From: Candidatus Kerfeldbacteria bacterium
GTDB taxonomy: Bacteria > Patescibacteriota > Patescibacteriia > SBBC01
Reading direction: 5' to 3'
NCBI GenBank assembly: GCA_016204585.1
Contig: JACQKH010000053.1
Span: 1 to 37,662 of the forward strand
DNA length: 37,662 nt
Below the pieces are notes generated by a model. That model worked only from the letters and a program-made list of their open reading frames with translations, was not told the DNA's origin and did not search any database. Shown here piece after piece: positions 22,046-30,310 of the stretch. Each line of letters opens with the position of its first letter. Within the stretch, counting starts at the first letter, position 1. Position numbers and translations under genes: made by a program.

Positions 22046-23298
22046 AATACGATATCCGTAACATCAAGCTGGCCACCGCCGGGAAAATGCGGATCAACTG
22101 GGCCGAACGTCAGATGAACGTTCTCCGGCTTATTCGCCAGCGCTTCCGGCGGGAGCGGCCGCTCCGCGGAGTCAGAGTAGCTGGTTGTCTACATGTCACT
22201 ACCGAGTCGGCGGTCCTGATAAGAACTCTAAAGGCTGGCGGAGCGAGCGTGGTACTTTGTGCTTCAAATCCATTGTCCACCCAGGATGATACGGCCGCGG
22301 CGATCGTTCGGGTTGATCGTATTCCAGTTTTTGCCAAAAAAGGAGAAGACCGACGATCATATTACCGCCATCTTAACGCCGCGCTCGATACACGACCGCA
22401 TGTCACCATGGACGACGGGGCTGACCTTGTTTCGCTTCTTCACAGTTCCCGTAAATCATTGGCTGGGAAAATTTACGGGTCAACTGAGGAGACGACTACT
22501 GGAGTCATTCGTCTTCGGAGCTTGGAACGCAAAGGGCTGCTTCGTTTTCCGGTGATGGCCGTGAACGACTCGCGGACAAAGCACTACTTCGACAACCGCT
22601 ACGGCACCGGACAAAGTACTATTGATGGTATTCTTCGCTCGACTAACATTCTGGTGGCTGGAAAGACGGTGGTGGTGGCTGGGTATGGGTGGTGTGGAAA
22701 GGGCGTGGCCGCCCGCGCCCACGGCCTGGGAGCAAACGTGATCGTGACCGAAGTAAACCCCGTCCGGGCGCTCGAAGCGTTGCTCGACGGTTACCGCGTG
22801 ATGCGCATGACTGAGGCCGCATCGCTGGGGGATATTTTTGTGACAGTCACCGGGAACACCTCCATCATCGGCCCGGCCCACGTCCGGCGCATGAAGAATG
22901 GAGCGATCATCGGAAACAGCGGTCACTTTGACGTGGAGATTGACGTTCGTGGCATGGCTCGGATTGCCCGACGTCGTTATCCGGTGCGGCCATTCCTCGA
23001 GGCCTTCGAGCTCAGCTCCGGCCGGACGATCTATCTGATCGCCGCCGGCCGGCTCTTAAACCTGGCGGCCGCCGAGGGACATCCGGCCGCCGTGATGGAC
23101 ATGAGTTTTGCCAACCAGGCCTTGGCCGTTGAGTACCTGGTCAAATATCACCGCCAGCTCAAGCCGCAAGTTTACACCCTGCCAGACGAGCTGGACATGA
23201 CCATCGCCCGGTTGAAACTCGCCAGTTTGGGGACATCAATCGATCGCCTGACCCCGGCGCAACGCGCGTATCTGTCAGCCTGGGAGCTGGGAACTTAG
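22042..23298 (+). CDS. ahcY: Adenosylhomocysteinase
   Basis: A 418-aa cytosolic NAD enzyme splitting SAH into adenosine and homocysteine. Visible are HVTTESAVLI (51-60), DDGADL (124-129), the catalytic Lys180 and Asp184 in NDSRTKHYFDNRYGTGQS, the NAD-binding GYGWCGKG (214-221) and GNSGHFDVEID. It lacks the roughly 40-residue insertion and the C-terminal HYRY of eukaryal/proteobacterial forms, so it belongs to the short archaeal/Thermotoga-type group. It is coupled to the kinase upstream by an ATGA overlap. It removes the SAH by-product formed by SAM-dependent methyltransferases. Confidence 0.96.
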   Translation: MKYDIRNIKLATAGKMRINWAERQMNVLRLIRQRFRRERPLRGVRVAGCLHVTTESAVLIRTLKAGGASVVLCASNPLSTQDDTAAAIVRVDRIPVFAKKGEDRRSYYRHLNAALDTRPHVTMDDGADLVSLLHSSRKSLAGKIYGSTEETTTGVIRLRSLERKGLLRFPVMAVNDSRTKHYFDNRYGTGQSTIDGILRSTNILVAGKTVVVAGYGWCGKGVAARAHGLGANVIVTEVNPVRALEALLDGYRVMRMTEAASLGDIFVTVTGNTSIIGPAHVRRMKNGAIIGNSGHFDVEIDVRGMARIARRRYPVRPFLEAFELSSGRTIYLIAAGRLLNLAAAEGHPAAVMDMSFANQALAVEYLVKYHRQLKPQVYTLPDELDMTIARLKLASLGTSIDRLTPAQRAYLSAWELGT

Positions 23299-23302
23299 GG
23301 CC

Positions 23303-24313
23303 ATGAAGGTTCTGCTGACCGGCGGCGCCGGTTTTATGGGATCGAACATGATTCGTTTTCTGTTAAACAAGTATGACCACGCCCAGGTCGTCAACGTTGA
23401 CAAGCTGACGTACGCCGGTAATCTCGACAACCTGAAAGACATCGTTGGTCACCCGCGGTACACCTTTGTCAAAGGTGACATCGCCGATGAAGCGACAGTC
23501 GAGAACGTTTTTAGGCAGCACCGGCCTGAGGTTGTGCTCAACTACGCGGCCGAAACGCACGTTGATCGCTCGATCCTCGACCCGAAGGCTTTTATCATGA
23601 CTGATGTGGTGGGAACCTTCACCCTTCTGGAAGCTGCCCGCCAGCACGGCGTTAAACGTTTCGTTCAAATTTCAACTGATGAGGTGTTCGGGTCGACTGC
23701 CGATGGACAGTTCACCGAGGCCACAGCCTTTGATCCGTCCAGCCCGTATTCCGCCTCTAAAGCCGGCGCCGATCACTTGGTGCGAGCGTATTGGCGGACT
23801 TACCGCACGCCTACCGTGGTTACCCATAGCTGCAATTTCTTCGGCCCCTATGAGTATCCAGAAAAACTAATACCGCTCTTCATTACTAACTTGCTGGAAG
23901 GTAAAAAAGTGCCGGTCTACGGCGATGGCCGACAGGTGCGCGAATGGATTTATGTGCCTGACCACTGCCGCGCCGTAGATGCGGTCATGACGGCGGGCCA
24001 ACCGGGTGAAGTATATAACATTGGGACTGGTGAACGGCTGGCCAACATCGACGTTACCAGAAAAATCTTAACCATCCTCGAACTCAGTGAAAACATGATC
24101 GACTATGTGCCTGATCGCCCGGGCCATGACCTCCGTTATGCCATCGACAGCACTAAACTTAGGAACGAACTCGGGTGGGCGCCGACAAGATCGTTCGATC
24201 AGGGGCTGGCTTCAACCGTTCGTTGGTACCGTGAAAACGAGTGGTGGTGGCGAAAGATCAAGAAAGGGGAATACCTTGAGTATTATCGTCAACAATACGG
24301 GAGGAAGACGTAG
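23303..24313 (+). CDS. rfbB: dTDP-glucose 4,6-dehydratase
   Basis: A 336-aa SDR (RmlB) making dTDP-4-keto-6-deoxyglucose. It has GGAGFMGS (7-14), DKLTYAGN (33-40), AAETHVDRS (82-90), STDEVFG with Asp126/Glu127 (124-130), Tyr149/Lys153 (YSASK) and SCNFFGPYEYPEKLIP. Length is standard. It begins 5 bases after ahcY and shares its last base with the GTG start of rfbD. Confidence 0.96.
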   Translation: MKVLLTGGAGFMGSNMIRFLLNKYDHAQVVNVDKLTYAGNLDNLKDIVGHPRYTFVKGDIADEATVENVFRQHRPEVVLNYAAETHVDRSILDPKAFIMTDVVGTFTLLEAARQHGVKRFVQISTDEVFGSTADGQFTEATAFDPSSPYSASKAGADHLVRAYWRTYRTPTVVTHSCNFFGPYEYPEKLIPLFITNLLEGKKVPVYGDGRQVREWIYVPDHCRAVDAVMTAGQPGEVYNIGTGERLANIDVTRKILTILELSENMIDYVPDRPGHDLRYAIDSTKLRNELGWAPTRSFDQGLASTVRWYRENEWWWRKIKKGEYLEYYRQQYGRKT

Positions 24314-25152
24314 TGCGGATAGCAGTTACCGGCGCGGACGGCACGCTCGGCAGCGCCGTACTGAAGCGATTGTCAGAGCTTCAACCAATTCCGTTGACGC
24401 AGGACGATCTTGATTTGTCGGAACTGACGCAGATCCCGACCGTTCTAAGCAAAATCAAGCCGGAAATCATTGTTCATACGGCCGCCTTCACCGCCGTTGA
24501 TGAATCAGAATCTCAGCGTGAGCTGGCGCTCCGAGTTAATGGCCGCAGCGTTGGTGTAATCGGTCAAGTGGCAGCCAAGCTAAAGGCGCTGGTGATCTAT
24601 TATTCCACGGATTATGTTTTCCCCGGCGTCAACCCAGCCGGATATACCGAAGACTCGACGGTTGCGCCGGTGAACTTTTATGGACAGTCCAAAGCGGAAG
24701 GCGAACGCCGATTGCAAAGTTCCGGGGCGGTCTTCATTATCATTCGGACCTCCCGGATCTTTGGCGAACAGGGACGGGCAGCGGGAGCAAAGAAAAATTT
24801 TGTGCAAAAAATGATCGAGCTTTCTAGACAACAGCCAATCATCGAGGTGGTTGATGATGAACGAGCCAGTCCAACTTACGCGCCGGACTTAGCGGAAGCG
24901 ACCTACCAGCTGATGATGTCCGAACGTCGCGGAATTTTCCACCGGACCAACGACGGTTCGTGCACCTGGTTTGAATTTGCCAAGGAAATCTTCTCAGTCA
25001 TGAAGTGGGGTGGTATACTAAAACCCGTTCACGGCAGTCATTTTTCGCGGCCCGCGAAGCGACCGTCAATCTCGATCCTGGTAAACACCAAGCTCGCGCC
25101 GCTGCGGACGTGGCCGGAAGCCCTTCGAGACTATATCGCCCAACTATCATAG
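24313..25152 (+). CDS. rfbD: dTDP-4-dehydrorhamnose reductase family protein
   Basis: A 279-aa SDR (RmlD family) that reduces the 4-keto group to give dTDP-rhamnose or a related 6-deoxyhexose. It has GADGTLG (7-13), HTAAFTAVD (55-63), STDYVF (98-103) and Tyr123/Lys127 (YGQSK). It starts with GTG. No 3,5-epimerase (rfbC) is present beside it, so either the epimerase is encoded elsewhere or the product is not L-rhamnose. Confidence 0.9.
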   Translation: MRIAVTGADGTLGSAVLKRLSELQPIPLTQDDLDLSELTQIPTVLSKIKPEIIVHTAAFTAVDESESQRELALRVNGRSVGVIGQVAAKLKALVIYYSTDYVFPGVNPAGYTEDSTVAPVNFYGQSKAEGERRLQSSGAVFIIIRTSRIFGEQGRAAGAKKNFVQKMIELSRQQPIIEVVDDERASPTYAPDLAEATYQLMMSERRGIFHRTNDGSCTWFEFAKEIFSVMKWGGILKPVHGSHFSRPAKRPSISILVNTKLAPLRTWPEALRDYIAQLS

Positions 25153-25160
25153 TCAAAACC

Positions 25161-25898
25161 ATGAAAGGTATTATTCTAGCCGGAGGTGCCGGCACCCGCC
25201 TCAAACCCCTGACCCTGGTGACGAGCAAGCAGTTGTTGCCGGTCTACAATCGGCCGATGATCTTTTACCCGCTGGAAACTCTAATCCAGGCTGGGATCAA
25301 GGACATTCTCATCATCGTCGCTCCCGACCGAGCCGGTGACTTCCTGCGCGTTCTGGGATCAGGTAAAGAATTCAACGCGAAATTCACATACGAAATTCAA
25401 GAAAGGCCGGAGGGTTTGGCCCAGGCCTTTATCATCGGCGAGACCTTCATCGGACGCGACTCCGTTTCCATGATACTCGGCGATAATATTTTCTTTGACG
25501 ACCGTCAACAAATCCGTCAGGGGGTAAAATCTTTCAAGCGGGGGGCTCGGGTCTACGCTAAAAAAGTGAGCGACCCCGAGCGATATGGGGTGGTTGAGTT
25601 TACCAAGAATATGAGGGCCAAGGGGATCGTTGAAAAACCGAAAGTCCCGAGGAGCACCTACGCCGTCACCGGACTTTACACTTACGATAATCGGGTGGTG
25701 GAATTGACAAAATCTTTAAAGCCCTCTCCTCGCGGTGAACTCGAAATCACCGATTTAAACAATATCTACCTTCATCGACGTCTGCTCGACGTAAAAATTT
25801 TTGAGGGCGAGTGGCTCGACACCGGTACCTTCGATTCGCTCCTGCTAGCCAATACGGTGGCCGCTGAGCGACTTCGCGGAAAAACTATCGCTGTTTGA
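25161..25898 (+). CDS. rfbA: Glucose-1-phosphate thymidylyltransferase
   Basis: A 245-aa nucleotidyltransferase (RmlA) making dTDP-glucose. It has GGAGTRLKPLT (8-18), KQLLPVYNRPMI (24-35), the metal-binding GDNIFF and VVEFTKN...GIVEKP, EWLDTGTFD. It is the short type, lacking the C-terminal helices of the roughly 290-aa enzymes. The frame is open upstream to 25005, inside rfbD. The ATG at 25161 matches the family start. Its last 14 bases overlap, tail to tail, the opposing PEGA gene. Confidence 0.95.
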   Translation: MKGIILAGGAGTRLKPLTLVTSKQLLPVYNRPMIFYPLETLIQAGIKDILIIVAPDRAGDFLRVLGSGKEFNAKFTYEIQERPEGLAQAFIIGETFIGRDSVSMILGDNIFFDDRQQIRQGVKSFKRGARVYAKKVSDPERYGVVEFTKNMRAKGIVEKPKVPRSTYAVTGLYTYDNRVVELTKSLKPSPRGELEITDLNNIYLHRRLLDVKIFEGEWLDTGTFDSLLLANTVAAERLRGKTIAV

Positions 25899-27204
25899 CT
25901 TGCCAGATCACCAGTCGGTTGGCTTCGACGATACCGATGTTCGACTCGTCGAGCGAAAAAAGTTGCTGAGGATCAACGAACTCTCCGGCCGCCCCGGACA
26001 AAATTGGCGTCGGCTTGGTTGAGATGATCTGGACCGTGCGATCAGTCAGCATAAAGATGGCCGGAAGTCTTTGGTACCATAGTGCATCACGAAGATCGGA
26101 GCGCCGACTAACGAGTGTAAATTCGCCAGTTCTAACGTCCACTGTCCAGACCTCTGAATCGCCAAGGAGAAGCAACCAACGTTTAGTACTGTCGAGATAG
26201 TGTGCCTTTATTTTATCAAGCTGGATTGAGTTAATTAGACCGGCCTGACGGTTGAGGAAGACAACCGAGTTTTTGTTTGATATAATGAATGCCTCAGAGG
26301 AGACATAAAGAATTTTGTCAACGGCGAAATCAAGTCTAATTTCCTCTAAAACATCATTTTGTTTCTTGACATTCAGCCGTTGGAGTTTTTCCATGATTGA
26401 GGTTTGTCGGATTACCCAAAGCGCATCGTTACCGATCATGAACTCCTTGATATTCGGGCTGGCCGCGACTTTCATTTGACCCTGCGCCATATCAGCTTGC
26501 CATAGCGACCCGCGGTCGAGAAAATAAAATTCTTCGTCGTCGGTGGGATGCCAGCTTATTCGGCTAGGCGTCGAAGACGCCGGAAAGTCAAAAGTTACCA
26601 GCCCAACATCATTGCGTCGAAGAACAATCAGTCCTAATTTTTCAGTTACCAAAGCGATATACTTATGGGTAGCCGAAGCGGTCGCCTGATGAACTTTGCC
26701 AGTGACGGGGAGAATCGCGATAGTTTGAACCGCCGGCGGATCGAGAGTCAACGCCTTGACGGCCGTACCGTTAGCTTGTTGGATGAGATAAAGTAGCTGA
26801 CCCCTGCTCCGATCAAAGGAGATGGGAACCGACTGACTCTCCGGCAGGACAAGTGATGAAACCGGCGATGGCATCATAACTGCCGCCACCTGAGTTAGTG
26901 ATTGCGGGACGACCGTGATCCTTCCGCTCCATGGTTGCCAACCTGGTTTATCAATCACGACATTGGCGACGCCGGGGCGCAGATTAAAGATTGATATCGG
27001 CGTGAGGCGTGACATTGGTCGGCTATTGATCGTCACGCTGGCGCGTTGCGGAAATGAGTCAATGTAAATACCGCCAGTCCTAACGACTTGAGCGCGGCGG
27101 AAGTCGAGTCGCCAACCCTGACCGTAAAGGAGGACAATTGGCGCCAGCACCAGAAACACGGCGATAGCCGCTAGGTAGAGAATTCGCCGCTGGAAGACGT
27201 TCAT
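25885..27204 (-). CDS. PEGA-domain membrane-anchored protein
   Basis: A 439-aa protein. One TM helix at about 9-29 anchors an extracellular part. A PEGA domain at about 44-112 (GIYIDSFPQRASVTINSRP, FNLRPGVANVVIDKPG) is followed by about 300 residues of repeated beta strands resembling a WD40/beta-propeller-like fold. PEGA domains are common in surface and S-layer-associated proteins, and the role here is unknown. It is transcribed divergently from murA and converges on rfbA, overlapping its 3' end by 14 bp. The start ATG has no clear Shine-Dalgarno sequence. Confidence 0.85.
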   Translation of the reverse strand: MNVFQRRILYLAAIAVFLVLAPIVLLYGQGWRLDFRRAQVVRTGGIYIDSFPQRASVTINSRPMSRLTPISIFNLRPGVANVVIDKPGWQPWSGRITVVPQSLTQVAAVMMPSPVSSLVLPESQSVPISFDRSRGQLLYLIQQANGTAVKALTLDPPAVQTIAILPVTGKVHQATASATHKYIALVTEKLGLIVLRRNDVGLVTFDFPASSTPSRISWHPTDDEEFYFLDRGSLWQADMAQGQMKVAASPNIKEFMIGNDALWVIRQTSIMEKLQRLNVKKQNDVLEEIRLDFAVDKILYVSSEAFIISNKNSVVFLNRQAGLINSIQLDKIKAHYLDSTKRWLLLLGDSEVWTVDVRTGEFTLVSRRSDLRDALWYQRLPAIFMLTDRTVQIISTKPTPILSGAAGEFVDPQQLFSLDESNIGIVEANRLVIWQVKQR

Positions 27205-27210
27205 GAGGCG

Positions 27211-27238
27211 TTGACGGTTATCGGATACGTGCTAAACT
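27211..27238 (+). promoter_or_regulatory. Possible murA promoter
   Basis: TTGACG (27211-27216), 16 bp, TAAACT (27233-27238), giving a leader of about 50 nt before the murA ATG. The same 91-bp space must also hold the PEGA promoter on the other strand, for which only A+T-rich candidates are seen. Confidence 0.4.
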
Positions 27239-27295
27239 TATTTTAAGATTTATTTATTGTAGCAGTTGCAATAGGCTGACGCTACCCAATGATAC

Positions 27296-28594
27296 ATGAT
27301 TGGTTTTCGAATTGAAGGACAACGCCCATTGGGCGGCGAAATTACCGTCAGCGGATCGAAGAATTCAGCGCTGAAGATTTTAGCCGCTACTCTCTTAACT
27401 TCAGAACCGTGTATAATCCAGAACGTACCGCGGATCGAGGATGTATTTCGCCTGCTTGAACTGTTGGAGAGTCTGGGAGCCAAGGCAGTATGGAGTGATT
27501 CGCACACCGTCCGCGTTGAAGCGAAAGCCATCAATCCTGCCAACATCTCACGGGACATCATTGGTCGCCTGCGCGCATCGGTCATCCTAATGGGAGCGCT
27601 GTTGGCACGGTCTGACGAGGTGAGTCTGCCTGGCCCGGGAGGGGATCAAATCGGCGCTAGACCGCTCGACGCTCACTTGACGGCCTTCCGGGCGCTGGGT
27701 GTTGAGGTGGTCGAGACGACTGGGACATACAAATTGCGCGCCCGGCCGAGAGGTGATTTAGATTTTACCATGCCCGAGTTCAGCGTGACAGCCACTGAGA
27801 ACGCGATCTTGGCTTCGGTCCTATCGTCAGGAAATCAGACGATTATTCGATGTGCGGCGGCCGATCCTTCGGTCCAAGATCTGTGCTGGTTTCTTCAATC
27901 GCTCGGGGCGCAAATATCGGGTGTTGGTTTACACACCTTGACCATTCGAGGGGTCGCCACCCTCCATCCAACAATCGACTACACCGTTATGCCTGACCCG
28001 GTAGAAGCCGGTACGCTTCTGTGCCTGGCGGCGGCCGCACGGTCAGAAGTTCGCATTAAAAATTTCCCGATATTCCTATACTCCGAGCTGCAGAAATTTC
28101 GCGAAGCCAATGTCAATTTTGCCATGTTGGACCGGCGATCCTTTCACGGCAGCTCATATGAAGTGGTGGATATCGTAACCCATCCCACAACCGAACTGCG
28201 GGCAGTTCGGCGAGTCCACGGTATGCCTTATCCAGGTTTTCACGATGATCTGCTACCGCCGTTTACCGTCTTGCTGACGCAGGCGACTGGCACCAGTTTA
28301 GTCCACGATTGGATGTACGAAGGACGACTTAAATTTGTCGAAGAACTTAACAAAATGGGGGCGGATATTTTTATTTCCGATCCCCATCGTTGCTTGGTGA
28401 CCGGACCTCGGTCGCTTTACGGTTCTCATATTACGAATTATGACATCAGAACCGGCGCCTCGCTGTTCATCGCGGCCATCGTGGCTTCAGGCACGAGCAC
28501 TGTCGCACCGGCCTATCAGCTCGATCGCGGATATGAAGCGCTTGATCAACGATTGAACCGCCTCGGCGCGAAAATTGAACGTTATGAATTCTGA
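27296..28594 (+). CDS. murA: UDP-N-acetylglucosamine 1-carboxyvinyltransferase, Asp in place of catalytic Cys
   Basis: A 432-aa enzyme catalysing the first committed step of peptidoglycan synthesis in the cytosol (enolpyruvyl transfer to UDP-GlcNAc). It has GSKNSALK with Lys22, RASVILMG (93-100) and the active-site loop PGGDQIGARPLD. The position of E. coli Cys115 is Asp117, with Arg122 retained. The same Cys-to-Asp change occurs in Mycobacterium tuberculosis and Chlamydia MurA, which are active but not inactivated by fosfomycin. The C-terminal half carries the expected LVHDWMYEGRLKFVEEL and DIRTGASL. It overlaps the S41 protease gene by 11 bp. Confidence 0.96.
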   Translation: MIGFRIEGQRPLGGEITVSGSKNSALKILAATLLTSEPCIIQNVPRIEDVFRLLELLESLGAKAVWSDSHTVRVEAKAINPANISRDIIGRLRASVILMGALLARSDEVSLPGPGGDQIGARPLDAHLTAFRALGVEVVETTGTYKLRARPRGDLDFTMPEFSVTATENAILASVLSSGNQTIIRCAAADPSVQDLCWFLQSLGAQISGVGLHTLTIRGVATLHPTIDYTVMPDPVEAGTLLCLAAAARSEVRIKNFPIFLYSELQKFREANVNFAMLDRRSFHGSSYEVVDIVTHPTTELRAVRRVHGMPYPGFHDDLLPPFTVLLTQATGTSLVHDWMYEGRLKFVEELNKMGADIFISDPHRCLVTGPRSLYGSHITNYDIRTGASLFIAAIVASGTSTVAPAYQLDRGYEALDQRLNRLGAKIERYEF

Positions 28595-29798
28595 CAGCCA
28601 AGCGCCTCGATCTCGTTTACTGCCCATAATTCTGTTACTGCTTGGTTTTCTGGCTGGTTTGCTGGTATCCCGCATCGATCGCTTCGAACGACCCCTCCGT
28701 TCAATTGATGATGCACTTCGTAGTTTAACCAGGGTCAATTCGGCGGCCGACTTCAACCTTTTCTCCAGAACTTGGAACGTGATTCAGGAGCGATACGTGG
28801 CCCGGCCGATCGATGAAAAGAAACTACTGCAGGGGGCGCTTGACGGACTCGTCAACAGTCTCGACGATCCTTATTCGTTTTATCTTAACCCTGAGGAATC
28901 AGGCATCTTTGCCGATGAAATAAACGGAAAGTTTTTTGGCATCGGCGTTGAACTCGGCCTTAAAGACGATCGCATCGTAGTCATCGCCCCGCTGTCTGCC
29001 ACGCCAGCTGAGAGAGCTGGCCTGCAAGCCGGTGACGGAATCATCGCGATCGATGGATCATCAACTGAAGGTTTAACGCTGGAGAACGCGGTTACCAAGA
29101 TCCGAGGCCAAGCGGGGACGACCGTGGTTTTAAAAATCGCCCGCGGACAAGAAGATCCTCGAGACATCCCGATTAAGCGAGACCGTATCCAAATCAAGAG
29201 TGTTAAGTTAGAGTGGCGCGCCGTTGATAGCGGTCGGACCGCCGCCATTGTGACGGTTAGTAGCTTTACCCAAGATACGGACGAAGAGTTTGCCAAGGCG
29301 GTGCAGGAAGTGCTCTTGCGACAACCGACCGGTTTGATCTTAGACCTTCGGAATAACCCCGGCGGCTATCTAGATTCGGCTATCTTGATGGCCGAGGCTT
29401 TCCTTAAAGACGGATCGGTGGTGATTGAGGATTATGGCCAGGGCAAGCAGCAGACAATAAACGCACGCGGATCGGCACCGCTTGACGGCTACAAGGTAGT
29501 AGTCCTTATTAATGGTGGAACCGCCTCGGCGGCCGAAATACTGGCTGGCGCTCTGCAGGACCGACGGCAAGTGCCGGTGGTCGGCACCAAGTCGTTTGGT
29601 AAGGGGTCGGTTCAGGAGATCGAAGACCTCCCAGACGGATCAAGCGTTAAACTGACCATTGCCCACTGGCTGACGCCGAACGGTCGATCCATCGATAAAA
29701 CCGGAATCGAGCCGACCGAAGTGGTTGAGGGTAATGGTCAGACTGAGTCCCCGAACGACTCGCAGCTAAATCGAGCACTTGAATTGATCGCCAAGTAG
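28584..29798 (+). CDS. C-terminal processing protease (S41 family)
   Basis: A 404-aa membrane-anchored serine protease. It has a TM helix at about 11-29, a PDZ domain at about 118-190 (IGVEL, AERAGLQAGDGIIAIDG), and a protease domain with LDLRNNPGG (253-261), Ser315 (GGTASAAE) and Lys340 (SFGKGSVQ), so the Ser/Lys dyad is intact. CtpA-type enzymes trim C-termini of exported or cell-wall proteins, in keeping with the coupled murA gene. The frame is open to a TTG at 28575. The ATG at 28584 is preferred and overlaps murA. Confidence 0.94.
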   Translation: MNSDSQAPRSRLLPIILLLLGFLAGLLVSRIDRFERPLRSIDDALRSLTRVNSAADFNLFSRTWNVIQERYVARPIDEKKLLQGALDGLVNSLDDPYSFYLNPEESGIFADEINGKFFGIGVELGLKDDRIVVIAPLSATPAERAGLQAGDGIIAIDGSSTEGLTLENAVTKIRGQAGTTVVLKIARGQEDPRDIPIKRDRIQIKSVKLEWRAVDSGRTAAIVTVSSFTQDTDEEFAKAVQEVLLRQPTGLILDLRNNPGGYLDSAILMAEAFLKDGSVVIEDYGQGKQQTINARGSAPLDGYKVVVLINGGTASAAEILAGALQDRRQVPVVGTKSFGKGSVQEIEDLPDGSSVKLTIAHWLTPNGRSIDKTGIEPTEVVEGNGQTESPNDSQLNRALELIAK

Positions 29799-29854
29799 TC
29801 CGCCGCAGCTTCTTCCTTCACTTGCTAGTGGTCTTATGCTAAACTGACGGCGGT

Positions 29855-30310
29855 ATGGACATCCTGTTGCTCAAAGACCATTCTGAACTAGGTCGTCGGG
29901 GCGAAGTCGTTACCGTACCAGATGGATTTGCCAGGAATTTTTTGCTGCCGCGGAAGATTGGCGCGCCAGTCACCGCCCAAATACTCCGGCAACTTGAACT
30001 TGAGCGAGCCCGGCAGGAACGCCGACGGCAAAAACAGGAACAGAGCGTATCGGCCACGGCCAAACATCTTGATCAGCTGCGAGTCACCATACCGACGAAA
30101 GTCACCGAGACTGGACGATTGTTTGCGGCTGTTTCGCGCCAGCAAATTCGGGCGGCCTTGCAGAAAAAGGGTTTTGAAGTCGTCCCGCCGGCGATTAATT
30201 TCGATCAGCCAATTGATGCCATTGGCGATTTCAAGGTGAAAATCCAACTGGCACTGGGTAAATCGGCGACCGTATTAGTCTCGGTAATTTCAGACAACCA
30301 TGACCACTAG
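29855..30310 (+). CDS. rplI: 50S ribosomal protein L9
   Basis: A 151-aa protein. The N-terminal domain has the signature GRRGEVVTVPDGFARNFLLP, followed by a long charged connecting helix (about 40-75) and the C-terminal domain. L9 is missing from part of the CPR, so its presence helps place the lineage. No good ribosome-binding site is seen, and only a weak -10-like TATGCT lies upstream in the 56-base gap. The 3' end overlaps pyrG by 11 bp. Confidence 0.95.
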   Translation: MDILLLKDHSELGRRGEVVTVPDGFARNFLLPRKIGAPVTAQILRQLELERARQERRRQKQEQSVSATAKHLDQLRVTIPTKVTETGRLFAAVSRQQIRAALQKKGFEVVPPAINFDQPIDAIGDFKVKIQLALGKSATVLVSVISDNHDH

